A stretch of DNA of 64,000 bases. Source: Stemphylium vesicarium (taxonomy: Eukaryota; Ascomycota; Dothideomycetes; Pleosporales; Pleosporaceae). Shown here in pieces: positions 22,945 through 34,681 of the stretch. The notes beneath the pieces are model-generated. The model saw only the letters and a program-made list of their open reading frames with translations, ran no database searches and was not told the DNA's origin. Every line of letters starts with the position of its first letter. The stretch's first letter is position 1. A program made the position numbers and the translations under genes. Location: the NCBI GenBank assembly GCA_004380135.1, contig QXCR01000089.1, forward strand, positions 62,001 through 126,000, given 5' to 3'.

Positions 22945-25265
22945 CTATTCACTCCCAAACGCCAAATGCTCAACCCGCCCATCAAGCCCTCTTACAACAA
23001 CACCCCACCTAAGTTTCCCCGCCGCCAACCTGCGCAATGCGCTATCATCCTTCGTCTCAACCTCACTACCCTCTCTCCCCCCCTCCCCACAACCCATATC
23101 CACCACCTCACCCCGCGACATAAGCGCCTCCGTCACCGCATCTCCTTCCATCCCTCCATTCGCATCCCCCTCCGGCACCACCGCATGACACGCGGCCGCC
23201 AAAACCGCCGAATCATTCTGCACAACAATCATATCACTTCTCAATCTCCTGCAACCCAGACCCACGGGCAGTAAAATGGCCCCCACACAAGCCACCAGCG
23301 TGATGAGAAGAGAAAGAGTAGAATACCCTAACCCGCGTCCACTCCACGTCCCCAACTGATACGGCGGGTAAAACCCATACCCCAAATTGACCTTGGAGAC
23401 TATGCAATTCGACAGCATCCAGTGTAGGAAGCCGCTCATACTGATCAGCGGGATCGACCATGCGTACGGGAGTTGTAGCCTGTGCGTTGGTTTCTGCGCA
23501 CCGCGGGCGAGCGAGACACGGAGCGGTTTGAACGCTGTACCGTAGTGGGAGAGTTCAAGCTCGGAGAGCAGGCGCGTGAGGATGTTGTGGTAGAAAAAGT
23601 AGCATGTGGCGAGGGCGAGGTGGGGCAGGTTGGCGTAGAGGGCACGGTGTGTGTCGCCCATGTCGTCGGAGCGTACGTCGTCGCCGACGTTGATGTTGTG
23701 GCCGAGGGTTTGGGGTGTGCGGCCGAAGGAGGACTTTGTGCTGTGGGGAGGAAGCGCGTTAGTAGGGTATGTAAGGCGGGGGCGAGGGTGGTGGTTGGAG
23801 AGACTTACACTGGTTGCCAGAACGAGCCTGCGCCTAGCAGACCGATGCCGATTCCGATGAAGATTATGAAGATCAGGTAGGAGGTTACCCATCGCCCTCT
23901 CGATACAGCGATGCCGAGACGCTTGCTGATGCCGTTCCATGGCGAAGGGGTCCGGATCCATTGGACCTGTTTTTCCCGGCGGAAACGCTCTTCAGTAGGT
24001 GCGCCCGCGCAGCACATTCTCCATGTGAAATTATCTGGTGTGCTGATGAAGGAGTCGATTGCGTCTCCTAGGGTCACAAGTAGGTCCTTGCGGCGGAGCA
24101 AGAAAAAAACTCGCAAGCAAACTAATCCCTTCACAATGGAGAATACCCAGCATACCAGGAGTACGGTGTTAACGACCCGCACCTCGCACGCTTCTTCGTA
24201 TGGCTCCAACATGCAATACATCGCTTCTAGTTCGGCGGGCTTAGCTGTGTACTCGGGCTTTATCATCTTCGTTTCCAGATCCATGTGAAGTGTTTCGGCG
24301 AGCGAACGCAGACCGTGTCCAAAGTCTACGCCTGACGCACTCCATTGGATGCAGTCGTCGTTCCGCCACAGGTCTTCCATGAAAAACAGTGAGTTGACGA
24401 GATCGGATCGCAACGTAGCGTTCAGATCCTTGCGCACTTCGGAGGTCCGCCAGCCGTCTCTTAATGGATCTGCGGAATCACGGATGACCATGACCACATT
24501 GCGGTGGGCTCGCAATGGTCTCGTAGGGTCGTTGTAGATGTTCATACAGGCGCCTACACTCATATTGTCCCAGCTTGTCGCATCCGCTGCCATACTACCT
24601 ACAAACGCTGTGGCGCGCTCGACGCGTCCATCGTAAAGAAATGGCCACCCTGGACTTTCCCAGTCGTAGTCCTGTGCTCCAATACCTGGAATCTGAAAGT
24701 CTGCTCCATGTAGAAATTGCTCCGTCGTCAAAAGCAGCATGCTTTCTGTCGACACGTTGACTGTGTAGACAGATGCATTGAAGGATAGGTGGAAAGGGAT
24801 AGAGCTCATACACAGTAACATCCAGAAAAAGCCCTTGGTACACGAAGTGGTCTCGTGTGCCAGATTGCGCAGTGACTGCACGCCTATTTCCAAAGACTTT
24901 TGGCGCTGGTAAGCTTTGTCGATGTCTTTCCTCGTCGGCGCGGTCAGGATCTGCATGAAGAAGTTTGAAGACGCCAGGATGAGGGTGCCGATGGCGTTGA
25001 TAAGGACGTGCACTGAGATATCGACATTTGAAGAGTGTGAGCAGGTGCCACGGTAGATCACGCCGAGCCCGGGAGCTGGGACATCGCCCTCGGTGTCGTG
25101 TTTTCGGAAGTTTGAGGCGGAAACAGAGAGAAGAGTAAGGATGACGATGCTAAAAAGCCATATGGAGACGAGATTAATTATACCAGTCCTCCTCCAGCCT
25201 GTCAAAAGCTGGCTGCTACTCGAATCTGACTTTTTCGAGAACATTATGCTCTTGCAGCTTAACAA
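22945..25265 (-). CDS. DUF6536-family multi-pass membrane protein
   Basis: Two exons, 23809-25265 and 22945-23740, joined by a 68-nt intron (GTAAGT...CCACAG) through a Val codon; 750 residues from the first Met, 743 from a second Met at 25244. The N-terminal block GWRRTGIINLVSIWLFSIVI (first membrane helix) followed by LINAIGTLILASSNFFMQIL, APTRKDIDKAY and LRNL is the pattern of the fungal DUF6536 domain. Later segments LQLPYAWSIPLISMSGFLHW and YSTLSLLITLVACVGAILLP match the family's C-terminal helices; AVLAAACHAV near the end is also typical. Function unknown; location probably plasma or internal membrane. The variable tail after about residue 680 is low-complexity. Which Met is used is uncertain. 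Confidence 0.82.
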
Positions 25266-26877
25266 GGAAGCTGGTCATAAGGGGCATTGGATATGCAAAC
25301 GGCTTTTAAGATCATGTCATGTGGAATGGGCGCCTCAGCCTTGCCTCTTTTGCTTGACGGGGTCTCAATTGACAAAGGCGCGAAATGTGGCGGAGTGTTG
25401 CCCAAAATCTGCAAGGCCCTCCATATGTAGTCGATACTTCGTCTTCTCTTCGCATGCGTATTGGTTATTAGGTCTGCCTGCATGTCCTGCGCCTCTACTT
25501 ATTCATAGGAGCTCTTGTTGCGGTAATTCATATCGTACGACCGTCACGAGCACGCTTAATATTGCTCCATAGGGTAAGCGTGTAGCAGGAACGTGTCTTG
25601 GAGCGAGTAAGAAATGCAACACATTCGGATAACGGGACTATGGCGGTCAGTGTTCTGGTGACCGAGGCGCAGTTAGGCTGATAGGTCTGTTACTTGAAGT
25701 TGCTCTTCCACGGGAGCTAGTCTCTACTACTCGCAAGGGGGGGCGAGCAGCAAGATATATTGTTGGCGCGAAAGGAGTTACAACTTCGCGCATGTCTTCG
25801 AGGACACTATAGCGAGCCACAGTGAATAGTGTTCGCCTACCCCAGCTCTTTGCTCTTCTTGGCATCGGTCCGTTCCTGTACTCGTGAAGTGACTGTTATC
25901 GAAATGGACCGCTCTTCGCCCGTCTCATTCCGCAGAGCATTTCATGACACCGAGCTCCAGATAAAGAAGCGAGCTCATCGATGACATCGTCATATAGTCG
26001 AGACCGTAGACTGCGGTTGTCGTGGAGCCATTTTGCGTATCGGTTCAGGCGGCAGATTAGCGGTTTGGCGTTGGTCACACGTCACGGCTGTCTGGGGGAC
26101 AAAGCGGGTCCGCTGATTATGTAAGTTTCTGCCGGCAGGCTAAGCCGGATTTGAGTTCGGTAACACAGGAAGCGCTCGCCTCATTCGAGACCCGCCGTTC
26201 TCTACGTGGCGGTCACTGTTACGAGGACCCTGACGTTGGGACTCACGTGAGCAAGCTGCGTGTCTAGAGCTTGGTGTTTCATGTGAGTGGAGAACGTGTA
26301 GAAAGTGAGTTGTACGTTTCAAGTTGTGCTGTTGTACTCTGCCCTCGGTACTCGCATCCCATGTCAATTCTCCGGAGTCGGCCGACAACAACGGTACCCT
26401 AGTCAGATACGCGGGCATGATACTACCTATTGGCATTACGAAAGTCTTCATGCTTATTATGCGTTCGAGTTGGTGTAGTAGCAGTGATAGATCTCGCCTG
26501 TGTCGGTGTAGAACAAATCCGTTTGCTTCTTCCAATAGCCGAATTCTCTTCACCGGTGAAGATCGACTACACTCGAAATTTAAAAAGAATGTCATCGTGG
26601 TATTGGAGCGGCTACTGGACTGAAAATAGCGAGATTGAGAAGCGGCTTAAAATCGTTCAACTCAGGAGAAAATATGCCCGGGACTCCAAGTCGAGAGCCA
26701 GAGGCGTAGGGACAACAGCTATATTGAGGCTTGTGGATTGAATGTATGGGAAAGGGGATGTAGAGAGAAAGCGTAAATTATATTGACTGGTAGCTTGCCA
26801 AATGCCCGTAAGAGAGCGGGGAGGCCGTTTGTGTTGTAGCCCTGTTGTGCCCCATCGCGCATCAAGTTGAGGAACCA
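25266..26877. other. Intergenic
   Basis: About 1.6 kb without a supportable gene. Frames such as 26140-26595 (minus) and 26324-26623 (plus) overlap each other and lack motifs. It should hold the promoter of the DUF6536 gene and the 3' UTR of the small minus-strand gene at 26878. Confidence 0.5.
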
Positions 26878-27390
26878 TCAAGCAACATGATCTTCCAAGC
26901 CGTCCAATGCCCCATAGCCAAGCCCCCACATATGCGCACCATAGTACCTTCTGTAGTTCATCATCCACACATGTCGATAGCCTTTCACCGCTATTCTCAT
27001 GCGATTCAACAATTCCTCATCCTGCTGGTGATGGTCTTTTGATGTTCTGGGGAAGAATTTGGCTCTCAAGACATGGAACCAGAAGGTTGTCTCGACCGTG
27101 GCCATCAGGCCTAGCCCCACATACACTGTGTAACGAACCAGAGGCCGAGCATCTCGAAGCTGGTGAAGCAGATTGAAGGACGGGAGAGAAGGGTTCTGAA
27201 CATGTTGGTCTGCCTTTGGTGATGACGAGGCTAAGTCGCTGTGCGCGTTCTTGGCTGTCGCGGCTGAGTGCTGGAGGCAACGCATCTTGTCAATTGGGAT
27301 CTTTGCTCCGCCCCTTAGGTGTCGAAGCACTTCGAGGTTCGAGGTCATGAATGATGCCTTGGGCTTGCGGATATATCGGAGTAGCATCAT
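26878..27390 (-). CDS. Small hypothetical membrane protein
   Basis: Single exon, 170 residues, function unknown. Residues 1-80 are basic and Ser-rich and could act as a mitochondrial-type presequence (inference). One hydrophobic helix lies at about residues 86-110 (VRYTVYVGLGLMATVETTFW). After it comes an amphipathic part, ELLNRMRIAVKGYRHVWMMN, then YRRYYGAHMWGLGYGALDGL, which is aromatic-rich and looks conserved. An alternative start is the Met at about residue 15. Codon content is protein-like and overlapping frames look like shadows. I believe it is a real lineage-restricted gene but cannot name a family. Confidence 0.6.
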   Translation of the reverse strand: MMLLRYIRKPKASFMTSNLEVLRHLRGGAKIPIDKMRCLQHSAATAKNAHSDLASSSPKADQHVQNPSLPSFNLLHQLRDARPLVRYTVYVGLGLMATVETTFWFHVLRAKFFPRTSKDHHQQDEELLNRMRIAVKGYRHVWMMNYRRYYGAHMWGLGYGALDGLEDHVA

Positions 27391-28092
27391 TATTGCTGGT
27401 CACGTGGGATTTGCAGCGAGATGTAAAGAAGACGGAATGGGAAGCAGAAATAGATGCTGCATTGATTTCGCATATCCAACTTACCCCATCATCACTAAAT
27501 ACTACCATCTCTCTCGCACTCGTCGACCGTTTTGTCCAGGTTTTGATGAGGCAGCCGCCAAGGCGAAGGATGTTTGTTTTGGGCTTAAATCTGCGAGATG
27601 TTCTATTGGGTTGGCGGGCGCAATCTTAGATTCCACGCAGGGGTATCGGCAAGCGTCATCGACGTCGGGCTGCTGATTCACGTTGGACGTGTTTCGCGGA
27701 TGACGGGTCGCGACAGGCGTGAACGCATGATGGAGCTCACACATGAAGCAGTCACCGGGTCGTGGAGACAGGATGGCGAAAAGCAGGGAAGATTGAATCA
27801 AAAAGGCGGTGGCGGGCTTTTGGGCGGGGAATGCTTTGCTGGCAGGGACACCTGGACTAGTGGGGAGTGGAGCGGTCGGCCGTAGTCAGGAACACAATAA
27901 CTCCACGCGCCGTGCCTCCAGTCCCTATCTATACGCTTTGTTTTTTTTTCCCTGCTGCCCTCCTATGTCCTTACCGCATATATCACTCGGGGCATGAGCG
28001 ACGCTGAAGACTATTTATCGCACCGTATTTAGAATTGCCCATACAGAATCGAAGAATCGAGCGTTTGTTTACGCGAACGAGGGGTCGTACAC
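27391..28092. other. Divergent promoter region
   Basis: About 700 nt between the small membrane protein (minus) and the coiled-coil gene (plus). A pyrimidine-rich tract with a T10 run lies at about 27935-27960, roughly 130 nt upstream of the plus-strand start, as is common in fungal promoters. Overlapping short frames here have no support. Confidence 0.5.
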
Positions 28093-30533
28093 ATGGACAC
28101 GGCCGGCCTTGGTGGCATTCCAGGGTCGCCTCGGTGCTGCTGTGGTAGTCACGACTGCGCTTTCCTTGCTCACAATGGAAGACTCCTAGAAGGTCTGGAG
28201 AGAGACGTCTCCAAGGCTGCACAACTCGGCCAAGTATGTCTGCACTTCATTCCACTGACCGCCGTTCCCGCCTAGCAGGCCGGCCGCTTAGCGAATGCCC
28301 TCACTTTCGCGCCATGCCACTAACATTTGCCCTGCAGGCCCTCCTCGTCCGCCATGAAGCCTATGTTGCCGACTCGGAGCGCGAGCGAAAAGAAATGATT
28401 TCCACCATCGACACTCTCGAGCGGGAGAAGCGAGAGTTGGAGCACCAGAATGCCCAGTCCATCAAGACCAACCGCGAACTTTTGGACCAGCTCGAGCAGT
28501 TGAACAACACCGTCACTGAGTCAGATGCCCACATTCAAGCCCTAGAGGATACGCTGCGATCGACCGAAGAGGAACTCGAACGCCTCAGCACGCTGGCTGC
28601 ACGAACTCAGCTGCTGGAAAAGCAGCTGATCGACCTGGAGAGAGAGCAGTCACAACTCCAACGCAGCCTCGACGCAAAACTCGTCGATGAGCGCACAGCC
28701 ATACAGCGATGGAAGGTTGCCGAGCGCACCATAGGAGATCTCCAAGATCAAATCGACCGTATCGAGAAGGAATCCCGTGCCGAACGCCAGCGCCATGTCG
28801 AGGTCGTCGCCCGCATGGAGCGGAGGATGGCCGTCGAAGGCGAGCTCAATGCTGCTGCAAGCAGACTAAAGGCAAAGGCAGGCCATGACAAGAGCGGCAG
28901 CACCACTGTCGTCTCGCACTTTGTTAAGGACATCCTACTCGATAACGCAAATCTACAACACGGTATAATGGAACTACGGGAAATGCTAGGCAACTCGAAC
29001 GAAGAGGTCGAGCGATTACGGGACCAACTCAAAGACCATCAACCCATGTCGGCATCACAATCTGAAGACGTTACTAGTCCTACACTACAGAAGGAACTGG
29101 AAATGGAACACGAATCCCTCAATCAAGAATTGCACATACACCACCATTTCCACGGCCCCAAACCTTCCAGGAACGTATCCAAGGGACCCGCTCGGGGTCG
29201 ATCCAAGAAGAAGCGATTTACTCTCACTCCGTCTCACTTCGACCCGCCTCCAACGCTTGATCGCTCGTCTACTGCTACCATACTGAACCAGACCGCTGTT
29301 TCAGTGCCGAACTCGCATCGATGGTCTCAGGCCTCGACTCTTGCTCCGGGCTCTTTCGCAGGCTCTCCCGTTTCCGACTCGCACCGTGGGTCCATGTACG
29401 ACCGCGTCTTCAGTGAGGCTTATGACTCCTCGCGCCCAACAAGCCCCCCAGATTCCATCGACTTCCACTCCCCCATGTTCGGCCCTTCCAAATCGGATAC
29501 CTACAGCTCAGATCACGACGTCATGCCTCCCGTCATGCGAAGATCGTCGGGCACGCTTGAAGTAGGCAAGACTGGCTCAAAGCATCTGCGACGCAAGTCT
29601 CGCGGCCTGATGCCACCGAGCCTTTCAACCATTCGTAGCACGAGCACACCGATCGCTTTCACCACCAAGAGTAGCCCAGCCAGTGCCGTCATTTCGGCCG
29701 TCAGCCCCGCCAACTCCTTCTCAAACGACAGCTTCTCACTCTCACCCGCCATCAAACAAGAGCCACAAGCCGCGATACCAGAAGAAAGCGAAGATTCTCC
29801 CATTTCAACAGCAGAGCCATCAATCGCCAACTCTGGAGAGTTCGAGCCCGACGAGCTTGTCTCGCCTATGACGGCCATGCGCCCTGGATTACGCCGTCAC
29901 GCATCCCACGAATCCCTCATCTCAGTATCAGGCATGGACATCCACACCCTGCAATCGCGACCCTCACAACTCCTCTACTCCAACCCATCCCGCCTCACCG
30001 ACCTCGGCGGCGCCGGATCCGTCGGCCCAGAAGTCACACCCTGGACCGCGACAGCCCACGGCACGCTCTCGAACAAGACGTCCGAGAATAGCATGCTCAG
30101 CCGTTCATACCTCTACTCCAGCATCGCCAACCAAAAGCGCGGACCCCGCAAGAGCGACGGGCCCCAACCCAGCAGCGGCCCTGGTCTCACAAAGAAAGTC
30201 GGCGGCTGGGTCTTTGGCAAATGGGGCGCTACTCCCGCCCCAGCTCCCGCTCCCGCTCCCACTCCTACGCTCTCCCCTTCCAACACTCGTCCCCCCTCCA
30301 TCCAGAGCCAACAGACGCAGTCCAGCCAGGACACCGGCGGCAGCGCCGACAGCGCCTCGAAGAAGGGCAAAGACAAGGATAAAGCCAAGGTACGGCCTAG
30401 CGGCGTCAATCAGAACGGTCCTATCTGGGGCATCTTTGATGACGTGCCTGAGGCGCCGACCAAGGTCGTCGTCCAGGACTACGATGCTGATGCGCTGGGT
30501 GAGGCGTTGGCTGAGAAGGTGGTTGCGCCGTGA
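28093..30533 (+). CDS. Coiled-coil protein with N-terminal CCCG motif
   Basis: Exons 28093-28233 and 28338-30533 (intron 104 nt, donor GTATGT, branch CACTAAC, acceptor CTGCAG), 778 residues. The N terminus has GSPRCCCGSHDCAFLAHN, which I associate with a conserved fungal family of coiled-coil proteins of unknown role. Exon 2 opens ALLVRHEAYVADSERERKEM and continues as a heptad-rich coiled coil to about residue 285. Within it HFVKDILLDNANLQHGIMEL and REMLGNSNEEVERLRDQL look like the most conserved part. The C-terminal two thirds are Ser/Pro-rich and probably disordered, with an Ala-Pro dipeptide run near residue 680 and a basic segment KKGKDKDKAK. Without splicing the first 47 residues are lost, so the intron matters for the start. 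Confidence 0.83.
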
Positions 30534-31372
30534 GATTGTTTTGCATGTGCATATGATGAATCTTTCCCTGTTTTTTCTCTCATCTTATATATCTCGCCAT
30601 TTCTTTCTACTTGATATTGGCATCGCGATAGACTGCATTACTCGGCGTTTTTCCTCTCTTTCTACTCGTCGGATCTCCATATTCTGCTTTGGCAGCATCT
30701 CTTTTTCTTTTTCTCATCAGCTACGACGGATATGGCTTTATGAATCTTGTTTTTTTTGGCTTATGCGCGATTATAGACTGGATGGGTTCCTGTTTCTTTT
30801 CCATGGAACAGCGATGGGGGGAAGAACTACTCACAGAGAGAGAAAGAGAGAGACAGTAGCATCACAGGAGCAAAGATTGATACCCATATAGATGAAAACA
30901 TGCCTTGGTCACAGTGGCCTTGGTAGTGTACATGCTCGAATTATCTATTTATATTCCTTACGCTGAGACTTATGAATTTGTCCGCTTTCTCGTGTCCTTG
31001 AACTTGAAAAGACGTGTTGAACTGTTAGGGATAGTGACGGGTATGGAAAAATCAATGTGGTGCACTCAAGGGCTGATGCGCATATTGTAATTCTATGTTA
31101 CTAAGAGTACAGAATACACGTGTAGTATAGTGTATCGCAGTGTGCAGTTCATATCGCACTAGATGGGTATCAACAGTGATCCTCCCGCGTATAGCCACCT
31201 TCGGTTTCGACAAAGGTACGACCTTCTCTCTCTAGGTGAGCTCTTTCGTGATTAAAAAAGCATCCGTAATAACATAATTCTTTTTCTTTGTTCCCTGAAG
31301 AGCAGAGATCCGCTCTTCCTGGACTCACAATGGCATCCATAACACTGTTCCGATCTTGAATGCGCCCCAACC
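30534..31372. other. Convergent intergenic region
   Basis: 3' UTRs of the coiled-coil gene (plus) and the Clr2-like gene (minus). It is T-rich on the plus strand after 30534 and has a GA-rich tract at about 30834-30856. No gene is supportable. Confidence 0.6.
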
Positions 31373-33511
31373 TCAATCGACGACGACTCTTATCTTCGCT
31401 TTCTTGCTAGGCCATGCCTGGTCGTTATCGATGACTTTAGTGTGCTGACGAAACTCCTCTTCAGAGTCGTCGCCATCCAGATCGACGACGTGAGTCCGCT
31501 TTTTACCAACAATCGAGGTATCATTGCCGTTGGCACTGGAACTAGAGTTTTGGCCAGAACTTGTTCCCTTTGCATTAGTCGTCCGAACAGGGAGCGTGGG
31601 GGCCATGAACCTGCGGAGTACTTTTGCACCTGAAGCGATGTCCTTTGCGGGGTTTGCGTCTTTATTCTCTGCGCTATCGATGATGCGGTATTGCTTGCGA
31701 AGGGCCTTGACGTCGCGCTCTGGGTTGTATTTGGCAACGTCGAGGCCGTTGATGGTGTGTAGGTTCAATGCGTCTGCCCGATTGTCGCCCCAATACCAGG
31801 TCGCATTGGGCCCCTGTGCAATGCGCTTGTCGTTCTTCCGAGCAAATGCACGCGCCTCGACCATAGCTCTATGACCAAGGTCAAGACCCGGAAGCTCACT
31901 CGAGTCGAACCCGAGGAAGTATTCCAGGGCATCACTCTCATATAGTCGGCCCAGAACACGCAAGTAAGGGACCGCAAGCTCCTTGTCCGGCGGATGGAGA
32001 GGCTGGAAAGATCCATAGTCGTCGGCTACTCTGGGTGTCTGAGCATTCTGGCCAGAAAGCCATGCCTTGTCCGTCCTCGAGATATCACTAGTATAGGCAG
32101 ATCCATAAATCCAGATCTCCGATTTGTAAGGGCGTCCTTCATCGTAGTCGTTGCTGGAGGCTTTGTCTAGGCTTGACCACTTCAACCGGATAGACTTGAT
32201 GCTCATTATATCGGAGCATTCAGAGGTGGTCGACTTGCTGTTAGGAAGAAGACGGACTGTGTCGCCAACAGCCAGCATCTCTGATCCAACAAAGATCCCA
32301 TGGCAGTATATGACCGCGTTAGGCCAGGTCCCTCGAAAGCGATACTTGCCCGTAAGAGACAGCGTCGAGCTTAGTGCTAAAGCATTCTTGATGCTCGGAT
32401 GCCATTCGTCTTGCGCGCTGTGTAGCAGCTCCTTCCATAAGAAGAGAGGACGGGTTTGGTGTAAGGGGACGTACTTGTGGCGTTTAGACAGGGCCTTGTC
32501 AGAGTCGTTCGGGTTCGGGATAGGTTCAACTCGTAGACCGGAGTTGGACACGTTCGAGTCTGATGCCGGATCCACAAGATCAGCAATCGTAGCTTCAGGA
32601 GCCACCTCCGTCACAAGACCAGCCTCCCATTTTGGATGACCGAGGAACTCTTCCCTCTGTTCATCGTATAGGTAGAGCTCGTTGGTGTCATCACTCCGAG
32701 CGAAGACGACCCCTTCAGGCAAGTCACGGACATACAGAACGATGTCCCCATTTCGGGGGATCCACTGCTGTTGAGACTTAAGTGTCTCTAGTAGCTTGGG
32801 CAATCGCTCCTGCTCAGCTCTCCAGTCCGGACTTGAAGGCTCTCGAATGGCTTCATCGATATATCCGTGCGTTTGCAGCATGTTGATCAAATTGCGGTAT
32901 ACGTCAGGCGTACCATCCTGGTCGACATTGGTCGTGTCGATACCTGCACTCATCTTCTTGGGCCGTCCTTGCGCGATAGGTCGTGGCACGGTCGCAGCCG
33001 GCTGTACCCCACGGGCGCTGTTGGGCCGGCTTGGAAGAGATGCCGATGATGCTGATACGTTGGACGGGCGCCTTGACGCACTCGTTCGCATTCGCGAGCT
33101 ATTAGGCGAAGCCGCGACCCGCGGCAGAACACCCGCGCTACCTCGACAAACGGTGCAGGGGCATCCTATACTGCTTCCATTGTTGTCCATCAAGTGCTCA
33201 AAATGGGGGTAGAACCTATTTGGCGAATCAAAACGCTTATGACTCGGATGGCCAAATAAATACTTGTCGAGGACCTTAGAATCTGAAGGACGTGGTCTGT
33301 GCCACAAGGTGTAGCCTGCCGGAAGAGCTTCGAGGATGTACTGTACCCCCGGTCGGGCTTCACCCCGCTGCTCCATCCATTGCTGTCCAATTTTCTCGAG
33401 ATATAGACTAGCTGGGCTGACTTGGGAGTGAGTGCCTGAAGCAGGGACGTGTAGAGGATCGCCGTCTGAACAGCCGGGGTTGAGACGCACTACGACCCGT
33501 CCTGGCGCCAT
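31373..33511 (-). CDS. Clr2-like transcriptional silencing protein
   Basis: Single exon, 712 residues. In fission yeast Clr2 is a subunit of the SHREC histone deacetylase/remodelling complex that silences heterochromatin. The N-terminal domain fits Clr2: YLEKIGQQWMEQRGE, then LPAGYTLWHRPR, DKYLFGHPSHKRFDSPNRFY, PHFEHLMDN and the Cys cluster IGCPCTVCRG. The middle is Ser/Pro-rich. A second domain (residues about 330-640) contains GDIVLYVRDLPEGVVFA and CHGIFVGSEMLAVGDTVRLL, consistent with the BAH-like/Clr2 C-terminal part. The acidic-basic tail ends KKAKIRVVVD. The frame is open 67 codons upstream, but MAPGRVVVRLNPG at 33511 with a good Kozak context is the likelier start. Divergent from the gene at 34682. 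Family assignment is from recognised pattern only. Confidence 0.8.
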   Translation of the reverse strand: MAPGRVVVRLNPGCSDGDPLHVPASGTHSQVSPASLYLEKIGQQWMEQRGEARPGVQYILEALPAGYTLWHRPRPSDSKVLDKYLFGHPSHKRFDSPNRFYPHFEHLMDNNGSSIGCPCTVCRGSAGVLPRVAASPNSSRMRTSASRRPSNVSASSASLPSRPNSARGVQPAATVPRPIAQGRPKKMSAGIDTTNVDQDGTPDVYRNLINMLQTHGYIDEAIREPSSPDWRAEQERLPKLLETLKSQQQWIPRNGDIVLYVRDLPEGVVFARSDDTNELYLYDEQREEFLGHPKWEAGLVTEVAPEATIADLVDPASDSNVSNSGLRVEPIPNPNDSDKALSKRHKYVPLHQTRPLFLWKELLHSAQDEWHPSIKNALALSSTLSLTGKYRFRGTWPNAVIYCHGIFVGSEMLAVGDTVRLLPNSKSTTSECSDIMSIKSIRLKWSSLDKASSNDYDEGRPYKSEIWIYGSAYTSDISRTDKAWLSGQNAQTPRVADDYGSFQPLHPPDKELAVPYLRVLGRLYESDALEYFLGFDSSELPGLDLGHRAMVEARAFARKNDKRIAQGPNATWYWGDNRADALNLHTINGLDVAKYNPERDVKALRKQYRIIDSAENKDANPAKDIASGAKVLRRFMAPTLPVRTTNAKGTSSGQNSSSSANGNDTSIVGKKRTHVVDLDGDDSEEEFRQHTKVIDNDQAWPSKKAKIRVVVD

Positions 33512-34681
33512 GTTGGCGAGTGAGCGGGTAATAGACTGCGAGACTAGATGTGCGGGGAGGATGATGGTGGTGGTGGTAGAGAAGTCTGAAATATACGTCT
33601 GCGTTGGTTGAGAACAATGTGAAGTGGAAGTGTGGTTTATGATTTGTTTGCAAATTATGAGAAATTGCGTTTGTGGTTGGAGGCAGTCGCGTTCCAAGTT
33701 TGGTAGCTGCACCGGTAAAGGGAAAGGGCTCCGCTGTGAGACGACCTTGACGCGTCATCGCGTGATGTGCAAGATAATATCATTATATATTTTGGTAATA
33801 GCCAACGCGCAGTGAAGTTCAGCACCAAACATTCTACGTGCGTGTGGTGAAGCAGTTCGGTGAACTTGGAAGAGTGAAGTCGCACGGCACGTGAATGTGG
33901 TGGTGTCATGGCAAACGATGCCGACCAGTCGGATCCCTGGGCCGAATGCAGGAACGCGGATTTTAGCGAGTCACGAAGCCGAACCCCTTATGCGTCCTTG
34001 ATGCATGTTTGTCCGTCCACACGCCAAACGCGAAGCTCACAACCATTGGCAAGCTTCTCTCGGGCAACAAACATAAAGCTGCTTGCCTTCGCGTAGCTTT
34101 TGCACATGCCGTCTCCGCAGAGTCGTACGGCCGGCTAATGTGCACAGGTGCTGGCCGCTGTCGTTTCCCGTCTCAACACAAAGCCATTTGTGATGCACAA
34201 GCAGCCATGGCGTACCCGTTCCCGACACAGAGCCGTGCGATGCCACTAGGAGCAATCCCTGAGGGATAAACAGGAGAGTGGCCTGAGGCTTTAACCCGAC
34301 GAGGCTTAAATCGATACTGCAATCGACTCTAGCGCGTGATGGACCGCATGGTCTCTTCGTTTCGAGTCTTTTCGGGGCAACGAGGCTACTATAATCAATC
34401 CGTATAAGCTTTCGGTCGCCTCCATGGCGCGAGCCGGTGCAGGGCAGTTCTGGCCCGTGGAGTATCTCCTTGTTCTCTTCTGCCAGGCTCTCCTCGCCCA
34501 TCCTGTTCGTCATCCACACCCCTACGCTCCCAGACTATAGTGCGCAATATAGTGGCAAGCCAATCAAAGGAGCGACCACAACACACAGGAGAGAAGCTCG
34601 ACTGTTTCTTTTACTGAGTCGACAGCCTGAGTTTCGAATCAAACGCAATCTCGCCCACACACGTCGATCAATACCGATGCC
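33512..34681. other. Divergent promoter region
   Basis: About 1.2 kb between the Clr2-like gene (minus) and the membrane protein gene (plus). No gene is supportable; frames on both strands overlap and lack motifs. A CA/CCACCA-type short repeat on the minus strand near 33560-33580 lies in the Clr2 leader. Confidence 0.5.

Noticed and set aside
27251..27676. Plus-strand frame overlapping the start of the small membrane protein gene
   Set aside because: Low-complexity, no conserved block, and overlaps a better supported minus-strand frame.
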